Positions 24,499-31,360 of a DNA stretch of 32,533 nucleotides are shown here, in pieces. A program made the position numbers and the translations under genes. The notes beneath the pieces are model-generated. The model did not search any database and was not told where the DNA came from. It was given only the letters and a program-made list of their open reading frames with translations. Every line of letters starts with the position of its first letter. Position 1 is the first letter of the stretch. This DNA comes from Bdellovibrionales bacterium. GTDB lineage: Bacteria; Bdellovibrionota; Bdellovibrionia; Bdellovibrionales; UBA1609. The DNA lies in assembly GCA_020850475.1 (NCBI GenBank), contig JADZEO010000006.1:1-32533 (forward strand), written 5' to 3'.

Positions 24499-25707
24499 AT
24501 GAGCACGACAGACTTTTATCGCCGCTTGGTCGAGTTGTTTGCGCGGGAGTACCCTTCGGTGCTGCCGCTCGAGCAACACTTTGAACTCCAGTCGACGATT
24601 TCTCCTTATGTTATTCAGCTCGACAAAAAAGTTCTGTCGCGGCTCCGGACTGGAATTCGAAATCTTTATGCTCTGTCTCGCAGCGCTGAGTACCAGGGCA
24701 AAATTGCCGCCAAAGATCGGGAAATTCTCCAGCAGCCACCCCGTCAGCACTCGGTTCTCATGGCTTACGATTTTCACGTTGGCGAGGAACACGACAGCCT
24801 CATTGAGATTAACACCAATGCCTCGATGTTTTTGGTTGCCGATCTCGTTCATCGCGCTCACGGCGACACCTTCCCGTTGCAAGAGCCGGCGCTTCAAGCT
24901 CTGCAAGAGTCTTTTGTTCACGAATACCAATTGTTTTCCTCCTCGTCGGGCGGGCCCCGCCGGATCGTCATCACCGACGAAACCATTCGGGAACAAGGTC
25001 GCTACATCGAATTCCTGATGTACCAAGAACTCTTTGGTCGCTGGGGATGGCAAGCTGAGGTGATCGACTTTGATCAGCTGCGAATGGACAACGCCGCCAA
25101 AGCTCTCCTGACTCCGGCTCAAGAGAAGATCGACTTTTTATATAATCGCTATTGCGATTTTTATTTGGACCGCGCACCCTCGCAACACCTGCGCCAGGCC
25201 TATCTCCAAAAATGGTGTTGTGTCAGTCCCAACCCTTTTGAATATTTGGTGCTGGCCGACAAATCCCGCCTCGTTGAGCTGGCGAGCCCTGATTTTTCGA
25301 CCGGCTTACCGGTCACGCCTGAGGATTGGGCGACGATTCAACAATTTCTGCTGCCCACTTACGACGCGCGCACCTACGGAACTCCCGAGCAACTGTGGGC
25401 CGATCGCAAAAAATTGTTCTTTAAACCCAAGAATCAGTACGGCGGCAAATCCGCCTACCGCGGTGAAAAAATCAGTCGCTCGGTGTTTCAGCGCGCCCTT
25501 GACGAGGATTTCTTGGTTCAACGTTTTGCACCACCCCCAGAGCCACGCTTTCGCCAAAAGGACGTCGACCCCAGCGGCTGGAAGTACGACCTGCGCCTTT
25601 ATGTTTACGAAGATCAGATCCAGAACGTGATCGCCCGCCTTTACCGAGGCCAATTGACCAACTTTAATTCCGAGTGGGGCGGCTTTGCTGCGGTCGAATT
25701 CGTCTAG
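24499..25707 (+). CDS. ATP-grasp-like protein, substrate unknown
   Basis: This 402-residue protein has no family name that I can give, but its C-terminal half reads like an ATP-grasp ligase. FFKPKNQYGGKSAYRG (307-322) is the ATP-binding Lys plus glycine loop, FLVQRF (338-343) the hinge, DLRLYVY (364-370) and IARLYRG (378-384) the Asp/Arg pair, and TNFNSEWGG (387-395) the closing Asn-containing loop. An N-terminal LIEINTNAS (101-109) resembles the Glu-x-Asn metal site that permuted ATP-grasp enzymes carry early in the chain. DFLYNRYCDFYL (212-223) is another typical block. Such enzymes join carboxylates to amines. The start ATG 24499 lacks a good ribosome-binding site, 19 bases after the peroxiredoxin gene, suggesting coupling. 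Confidence in the fold is moderate; I cannot name the reaction. Confidence 0.75.
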   Translation: MSTTDFYRRLVELFAREYPSVLPLEQHFELQSTISPYVIQLDKKVLSRLRTGIRNLYALSRSAEYQGKIAAKDREILQQPPRQHSVLMAYDFHVGEEHDSLIEINTNASMFLVADLVHRAHGDTFPLQEPALQALQESFVHEYQLFSSSSGGPRRIVITDETIREQGRYIEFLMYQELFGRWGWQAEVIDFDQLRMDNAAKALLTPAQEKIDFLYNRYCDFYLDRAPSQHLRQAYLQKWCCVSPNPFEYLVLADKSRLVELASPDFSTGLPVTPEDWATIQQFLLPTYDARTYGTPEQLWADRKKLFFKPKNQYGGKSAYRGEKISRSVFQRALDEDFLVQRFAPPPEPRFRQKDVDPSGWKYDLRLYVYEDQIQNVIARLYRGQLTNFNSEWGGFAAVEFV

Positions 25708-25708
25708 T

Positions 25709-25726
25709 GCCACCTCCTTGGGTGGC
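25709..25726 (+). other. GC-rich hairpin just after the ATP-grasp gene
   Basis: GCCACC and GGTGGC pair over a six-base loop, one base after the TAG stop. No T-run follows, so it is at best a weak or Rho-assisted terminator or an mRNA-stabilising stem. It lies in the 151-base gap before the SelO-like gene. Confidence 0.35.
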
Positions 25727-25858
25727 CTTACGGCTTCACCGAGACGATTTCACCTCTTTTTTGTGAAGAAAAACGCCTAAGCACTGCAGCTGACACACCA
25801 TCCTGCCGATAAATTGAGAAATTGGTACGGTACATTCCGACCAAAGGAGTGTTTCGAT

Positions 25859-27742
25859 TTGAGTCAAAAGAAGGTTTCTCTGGCGCGCCTCAAGCCGCTC
25901 CCTGCGGCCAAGCCCGAGAACAATCGAGATCACGAGTACGTGGCTTTTGACCAGTTGGATGGACAACACCCGTGGATGGATTTCGTTCCCGAAGGTTATG
26001 TTCCTTACCAAGCAAGAATTCTCAATGAAGGCAAGGTGGCCTATTTTAACTTTGAACTCGCTAAAGAAATGGGACTTCTCACCAGCGACCATCCTCACAC
26101 GCTGACCCCGGCACTCAAGAAAAAGATCTTGGATACCTTTTGCCTGCGGATTATTAACGAGTACGACCAGCAGCGAGGTGCCCAGTTTCCCAAGGATCGG
26201 CTCAAGGCGCATCCCTACATGGCGACTCGCTATCTTCAACTCCAACATGATAACAAACAGGGTAAGACCAGCGGCGACGGGCGCTGTATTTGGAATGGGG
26301 TCTTTAAGGGCAACGGCCGCCTGTGGGATGTCAGTAGTCGCGGCGTGGGTGTCACGCGCCTGGCGCCCGGTGCGGTAGAGGCCGGACGGCCACTGCGCTC
26401 GGGTTCGACGGATTTTGGATACGGTTGCGGAATGGCGGAACTCGACGAACTCTACGGCGCCACCATTCTTGCCGAAATTTTTCATCGCCAAGGGATTAAC
26501 ACTGAGCGGATGCTCGCGCTCATAGACCTGGGCGGCGGACTCGGCATTGGCGTGCGCGCCGGCCCCAATCTCATTCGGCCCGCTCACTTGTTTTTGTATC
26601 TAAGGCAGGGCCAACGGGAATCTCTGCAGCGCTCAGTCGACTATCTGATTGTCCGCCAACATCGCAATCGCGAATGGCGCTTTGGTATTCATCATCCTCA
26701 GCGCTACCGACTCATGCTCACCGAACTCTGTCGCTCATTTGCGCAGTTTATCGCCACCCTTGATCGCGCTTACATTTTCGCGTGGTTGGATTGGGATGGC
26801 GACAATGTTCTCGCCAACGCTGGTATTATCGACTATGGCAGCGTCCGCCAATTTGGCGTTCGCCATGACCAATATCGATATGACGATGTCGAACGGTTTT
26901 CGACCACGCTCAATGAACAAATTCCCAAGACTCGAGCGCTGGTGCAGACTTTTGCGCAAATTGTTCATTTCTTGGAAACCGGCAAGCGCGAAAGCTTTGA
27001 GAGCTTTGCCAAACATCCGGTGCTACGCGAGTTTGATCACTTGGTGCAACGTCACTTGCGCGAAGGTCTTCTGCATCAACTCGGTTTCCCGCAGCGCGAG
27101 CGGGATTTGCTGATGAGGCGCTACCGCCGTGACGTGAATCGCCTCTACGATCTCTTCACTGCAATCGAGCGCACCAAAACCAAGCTCGGCGTGCAAAAGG
27201 TGGCCGACGGAGTCAATCGACCGGCGGTCTTCAATATGCGAACACTCGTTCGCATTCTCATTGAGTATTACCATGATCACCAGGCCTCTTTAGAAAAGGC
27301 TCAGTATCCGACGGAGAAGCTGTTCCGCGAAATACTCTCAGAGTACGCGACCCGTAAGGATTCACGACTGACACCATCACTCTCCAAGCAGTTGGACGAT
27401 TTGCAATCGCGGCTTCTGCACCTTCTGAAGATCGCTTTGCGGCGCTCCTCTCTCTCTAAGAGTAAGTTGATGGACACTCTTCTCCAGCGGGCAACGGTGT
27501 TGAACCGCGAAGATCGCATCACGGGCAACGCCTTGATCCACATCGTGGATGAAATCATTGAGTCTCGAAAGAAGGGCTTCTCCGATGCCGATTTGCAAAA
27601 AGTGATGGATGAGTTCATCAAGAACCAAAGCATGCCACCCGAGGCGGTCTCGCCCGACGAGCGCCCCTTTGGGTCAGGCCGTAGGCAAGATCTCATCGAC
27701 TCCCTCCTTTCGCTCGTTGAAAACCACAAAGAGGACATCTAG
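25859..27742 (+). CDS. Divergent SelO/YdiU-family pseudokinase (putative protein AMPylase)
   Basis: SelO proteins use a flipped kinase fold to transfer AMP from ATP to Ser, Thr or Tyr of other proteins, linked to redox homeostasis. Family landmarks here, in order: GDGR (139-142), a glycine loop RGVGVTR (161-167), GRPLRS (176-181), the helix Glu E206 with HRQGINTER, VRAGPNLIRPAHL (R233, R240), the catalytic WDGDN (D315, N316) and IIDYG (D325). Where known members have LKGxG, this one reads SSRGVG, so Arg161 seems to replace the ATP-contacting Lys. The 627 residues exceed E. coli YdiU (478). The C-terminal ~200 residues are helical and charged, without the family's C-terminal Cys/Sec motif. The start is TTG 25859, with AAGGAG 9 bases before it; a TTG at 25814 lacks support. 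Confidence 0.78.
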   Translation: MSQKKVSLARLKPLPAAKPENNRDHEYVAFDQLDGQHPWMDFVPEGYVPYQARILNEGKVAYFNFELAKEMGLLTSDHPHTLTPALKKKILDTFCLRIINEYDQQRGAQFPKDRLKAHPYMATRYLQLQHDNKQGKTSGDGRCIWNGVFKGNGRLWDVSSRGVGVTRLAPGAVEAGRPLRSGSTDFGYGCGMAELDELYGATILAEIFHRQGINTERMLALIDLGGGLGIGVRAGPNLIRPAHLFLYLRQGQRESLQRSVDYLIVRQHRNREWRFGIHHPQRYRLMLTELCRSFAQFIATLDRAYIFAWLDWDGDNVLANAGIIDYGSVRQFGVRHDQYRYDDVERFSTTLNEQIPKTRALVQTFAQIVHFLETGKRESFESFAKHPVLREFDHLVQRHLREGLLHQLGFPQRERDLLMRRYRRDVNRLYDLFTAIERTKTKLGVQKVADGVNRPAVFNMRTLVRILIEYYHDHQASLEKAQYPTEKLFREILSEYATRKDSRLTPSLSKQLDDLQSRLLHLLKIALRRSSLSKSKLMDTLLQRATVLNREDRITGNALIHIVDEIIESRKKGFSDADLQKVMDEFIKNQSMPPEAVSPDERPFGSGRRQDLIDSLLSLVENHKEDI

Positions 27743-27857
27743 AGACGCGCTCTCTTGGTCTTCACGCCCTTACCTTTTGAGTTGACGGCCCGCGCGATAA
27801 GGGTTCCTTTGCGCCGCTTTCCTCTCTCGTGGTAGACCCTTGCTAAGGAGCGAAGGC

Positions 27858-28829
27858 GTGATTGTAGTGACTGGTGCGACAGGATTTATCGGCAGTGCCC
27901 TGGTGTGGGAACTCAATCAGGCCGGCCACACGGACTTGCTCCTGGTCGATCACGTCCAACCTCAGGACCGGCCCGATCTCCTCGCCCAGCGAACTTTTGC
28001 AGATTTTATTTCCGCCCAACACTTGTTCTCCTACCTGCGAGAGAACTCGCAAGATATTTCGGCTATCCTCCACATGGGCGCCTGCTCCTCAACTACTGAA
28101 ACTGACGAAACCTATTTGCGAGTCAATAATACCGAATACACCCAGCAACTTTTTGAGTTCTGTGCCAACCACCAAATTGCCTTTCAGTATGCCAGTAGTG
28201 GTGCCGTCTATGGCGATGGTAAGCGGGGATTTTCTGATCGAACCGCGCCCGAGGAGTTTCGACCGCTGAATCCCTATGGTTGGTCTAAACAACGATTTGA
28301 CGTCTGGGCTCTAAAACAGTCGCACCATCCGCCGCATTGGCAGGGTTTGAGATTCTTTAACGTCTATGGCCCCAATGAATATTTCAAGGGTCCGATGGCC
28401 AGTGTGGCCTACAAGGCTTTTCTGCAAATTCAAGATACGGGACGTCTTAAACTCTTTCGCTCGCATCACCCCGATTACCAAGACGGCAAACAGCTTCGCG
28501 ACTTCGTCTACGTTAAGGACATCACCCGCTGGATGGGGGAGATTCTGGCCGCCAAGGGGAGCGTTCGCAACGGAATTTACAATCTCGGCTTTGGCAAAGC
28601 TCGAACGTGGCTTGATCTCGCACAAGGTGTTTTCTCGGCCTTGGGACTCGAAATCAAAATTGACTGGATCGATGTCCCGGAGAATATTCGCAACCAGTAC
28701 CAATATTTTACGGAAGCAAAAATGGACAAAGCTTTTGGAGAAGGACTTTCTTTGCCCCAATGGCCCTTGGAGCGTGGAGTTGGTGATTACGTTACCAACT
28801 ATTTACTAAAACCCAACTCCTACCTTTGA
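27858..28829 (+). CDS. hldD: ADP-L-glycero-D-manno-heptose 6-epimerase
   Basis: This extended SDR enzyme makes ADP-L-glycero-D-manno-heptose, the precursor of the LPS inner core. Visible features are the NADP loop TGATGFIG (5-12), the HldD signature HMGACSSTTETD, YASSGAVYG and the catalytic YGWSK (Tyr/Lys), then FFNVYGPNEYFKGPMAS, also diagnostic of HldD. The protein is 323 residues, normal for the family. I chose GTG 27858, since AAGGAG lies seven bases upstream and MIVVTGATGFIG matches the usual N-terminus. The frame is open to TTG 27840, which would lie before the ribosome-binding site. No other LPS gene is nearby. It is followed 21 bases downstream by the hydroxylase gene. Confidence 0.95.
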   Translation: MIVVTGATGFIGSALVWELNQAGHTDLLLVDHVQPQDRPDLLAQRTFADFISAQHLFSYLRENSQDISAILHMGACSSTTETDETYLRVNNTEYTQQLFEFCANHQIAFQYASSGAVYGDGKRGFSDRTAPEEFRPLNPYGWSKQRFDVWALKQSHHPPHWQGLRFFNVYGPNEYFKGPMASVAYKAFLQIQDTGRLKLFRSHHPDYQDGKQLRDFVYVKDITRWMGEILAAKGSVRNGIYNLGFGKARTWLDLAQGVFSALGLEIKIDWIDVPENIRNQYQYFTEAKMDKAFGEGLSLPQWPLERGVGDYVTNYLLKPNSYL

Positions 28830-28850
28830 AGTCTTGCGATGGAGAATTTG

Positions 28851-30611
28851 ATGGCACAGGCCAGTCAACCCGCACCCACGATTCCCCACCATCTCAAAAA
28901 GTACGTGGTGGATCAAAATTATGAACGGTACACGCCCGAAGATCAGGCGACTTGGCGTTACATCATGCGCCGACTCATTGATTTTCTCAGCCAGCATGCT
29001 CACCCTTGCTATGTCAGCGGCCTGGAAAAAACCGGGATTACGGCCGAGGAAATTCCACAGATCGAAGAGATCGATCAAAAGCTGCGCGCCTTTGGCTGGT
29101 CGGCTGTTCCGGTGAGCGGTTTTATTCCACCGGCCGCATTTATGGAATTTCAGTCGCTGGGAATTCTACCGATCGCCAGTGATATGCGCACTCTCGAGCA
29201 CCTGCTTTACACTCCTGCTCCGGACATTGTTCACGAGGCCGCCGGCCACGCGCCAATTCTGATCGATCCCGGCTTTGCTCGTTACCTCAAACGCTACGCC
29301 GAGCTCGCGAGCAAAGCCATTATCAGCAAAGAGGATATGGAGCAGTACGAAGCCATTCGAATTTTGAGCGACCTCAAGGAAGATCCGGCGAGCTCGCCGG
29401 CCCAAATTGCAGAGGCGACTCAACACCTTGACGAAGCGACTCGCGCCATTACCTATCTGAGCGAGGCCGCCTTTTTAGGACGGATGAATTGGTGGACCGC
29501 CGAGTACGGACTCATTGGCAGTCTGGACCGTCCAAAGATCTTTGGCGCCGGTCTGCTTTCATCGGTGGGTGAATCGAAGGACTGCTTGCAGCCAAAGGTC
29601 ACCAAAATCCCTTTGACGTTGCATTGTCTCGATTACGCCTATGACATCACGGAGCCTCAACCTCAGCTCTTCGTCACTCCTAACTTTGAAACTCTCGAGT
29701 TGGTGTTGGATGAGTTGGCGGAGAGAATGGCTTTTCGCCAAGGTGGTTTGATCGGTCTCGAAAAAGCCCGCAAAGCCAAAACGGTTAACACCATTGAGCT
29801 GGACACCGGATTGCAAATTTCAGGACAGCTGGACGAAGTGTTAGTGCGCCAAATCGCCGGGCTCGAGGAGCCGGTTTTCTTGCGCCTGCAGGGCCCCGTG
29901 CAACTTTGCTGGAGTGGCCACCAACTCGCGGGACACGGAACCTCCTATCATCAACACGGCTATAGCAGCCCCTTGGGGCGCCTCAAAAATGAAGCCCACT
30001 GTCTGTCGAAAATGTCCAATGAGGAGCTGCAACGCCTCGGTGTGGTTGAGGGGCGCCGAGCGGACCTGTTGTTTGCAAGTGGTATCGCGGTTTCGGGCAC
30101 AGTCCAGACCTTGCTTCGCCAACAAGGAAAACTGATCGTCATCACCTTCACAGACTGTCGAGTCACCGATGGAACCAAAGTTTTGTTTGACCCCAGTTGG
30201 GGCGCTTTTGATTTGGCTGTCGGCACGCAAGTCACTTCTGTCTTTGGTGGTCCAGCCGATCGACCGGCTTTTGGCAACCTAGACGACTTTGTTGCCAAAC
30301 GAGTTCCTGTGCGTAAAATCTCTCCCGAACGTCTCCAGAAATTTGAATTCTACCAAGCTCTACGACTGCTGCGCCATAGTGACAGTCCCGAGACCTCCCG
30401 GGCGAAGCAGCTGGTTGAACTCGTTCAACATTACCAGCGGTCCTTTGCCGCCGAGTGGCTCATGGGTGTGGAGCTTTTGGAAATGGCCCATCGACTAAAA
30501 TTAAAAGACCTCTGCCGAGCACTCGAACAGCATCTTTTGACTAACGCTCCCATCAAACCCGACGAGCGCGAGTGTGTTACCGAGGGGATTCGCTTGGCGC
30601 CCAACTTATGA
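28851..30611 (+). CDS. phhA: Aromatic amino acid hydroxylase (phenylalanine 4-monooxygenase-like), long form
   Basis: This non-heme iron, tetrahydropterin-dependent monooxygenase probably converts phenylalanine to tyrosine. Iron ligands are H128 and H133 (DIVHEAAGHAPIL) and E218 (NWWTAEYGL). The substrate-pocket GAGLLSSVGE follows at 232-241. The catalytic domain ends near residue 300. A further ~285 residues form a C-terminal extension with IELDTGLQISGQL, LQGPVQLCWSG and a helical end, much longer than the compact ~300-residue proteobacterial enzymes. ATG 28851 has GGAG six bases upstream and gives 586 residues; ATG 28839 is the in-frame alternative. Its stop overlaps the next gene's ATG by four bases (ATGA). 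The exact substrate (Phe, Tyr or Trp) cannot be read here. Confidence 0.9.
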   Translation: MAQASQPAPTIPHHLKKYVVDQNYERYTPEDQATWRYIMRRLIDFLSQHAHPCYVSGLEKTGITAEEIPQIEEIDQKLRAFGWSAVPVSGFIPPAAFMEFQSLGILPIASDMRTLEHLLYTPAPDIVHEAAGHAPILIDPGFARYLKRYAELASKAIISKEDMEQYEAIRILSDLKEDPASSPAQIAEATQHLDEATRAITYLSEAAFLGRMNWWTAEYGLIGSLDRPKIFGAGLLSSVGESKDCLQPKVTKIPLTLHCLDYAYDITEPQPQLFVTPNFETLELVLDELAERMAFRQGGLIGLEKARKAKTVNTIELDTGLQISGQLDEVLVRQIAGLEEPVFLRLQGPVQLCWSGHQLAGHGTSYHQHGYSSPLGRLKNEAHCLSKMSNEELQRLGVVEGRRADLLFASGIAVSGTVQTLLRQQGKLIVITFTDCRVTDGTKVLFDPSWGAFDLAVGTQVTSVFGGPADRPAFGNLDDFVAKRVPVRKISPERLQKFEFYQALRLLRHSDSPETSRAKQLVELVQHYQRSFAAEWLMGVELLEMAHRLKLKDLCRALEQHLLTNAPIKPDERECVTEGIRLAPNL

Positions 30612-31357
30612 TTCAGGTCGAGGTCTATTTAGTTCTCGTCGGTACCATGTATCCCACCAACATTGGTGCAACGGCACGCGTGATGGGAAACATGGGGATT
30701 CGGCGGTTGATTTTGGTCAATCCCCAGTGCGAAATCAATTCTAAAGCCCGGCAAGGCGCCGCTGGTGCGCAAGACTTTCTAGAGAACCGCACAATTTATT
30801 CTTCGTGGGCGGAGTTTTACGCTGCCGAAGGTCAGGGCGTCCGAATCGGACTTACCCGTCGCGACGGCAAACTTCGTCAGGCCATGCCATTACCTGAAGT
30901 CCTCGCCCGTATACCGCTGGATCCCCCTGAGCAAACACCACTGCCCATCTACTTGATCTTGGGCCCCGAGGACGATGGCCTTTCAGCCGAAGACCTGGCA
31001 CTGGTTAATTATTGCGCCAGTTTGCCGACCTATGGTGAGTACGCCAGCATCAACCTCTCGCATGCAGCAATGCTCGCCTCGTTCATCACTCAAGATTGGT
31101 GGGCCCGCCAGGTTGCGCTTGAGCCCACGCCCACCACGGAATCTCCTGCTGCTCCAAGTGGCAATCGTCTCTTCTTCCCCGACGGCACAATTCGGGAATG
31201 GCTGGAAGCCATGGGTTTTGATATCGACAAACGCAAGGCCAGCGCCTACACGACACTCAAAAAATTGCTTCTACAAAACTTTCCCACGGAGTCAGAGCTT
31301 TATGTTCTCGAAGCAATTCTTCAACAAAACATTCGCAAGCTGCGCGAGCGGTCTTAA
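30608..31357 (+). CDS. trmJ: TrmJ-type SpoU (SPOUT) RNA 2'-O-methyltransferase
   Basis: This 249-residue knotted methyltransferase most likely acts on ribose 32 of tRNA, as TrmJ does. The three SPOUT motifs are present: NIGATARVMGNMGIRRLILVNP (14-35, motif 1), YLILGPEDDGLS (motif 2) and YASINLSHAAML (motif 3, which forms the SAM-binding knot). The C-terminal region (residues ~185-249) is a helical extension, as in TrmJ. The frame is open upstream to 30572, but ATG 30608 overlaps the hydroxylase stop by four bases and starts directly with the beta-strand VEVYLVLVGT, so translational coupling is likely. It ends 3 bases from the convergent J-domain gene. Another SpoU target (rRNA) cannot be excluded. 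Confidence 0.88.
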   Translation: MIQVEVYLVLVGTMYPTNIGATARVMGNMGIRRLILVNPQCEINSKARQGAAGAQDFLENRTIYSSWAEFYAAEGQGVRIGLTRRDGKLRQAMPLPEVLARIPLDPPEQTPLPIYLILGPEDDGLSAEDLALVNYCASLPTYGEYASINLSHAAMLASFITQDWWARQVALEPTPTTESPAAPSGNRLFFPDGTIREWLEAMGFDIDKRKASAYTTLKKLLLQNFPTESELYVLEAILQQNIRKLRERS

Positions 31358-31360
31358 GAT

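Noticed and set aside
25736-26587. Open frame of 283 codons on the minus strand across the start of the SelO-like gene
   Set aside because: It is antisense to conserved SelO motifs, with no supporting ribosome-binding site or domain.
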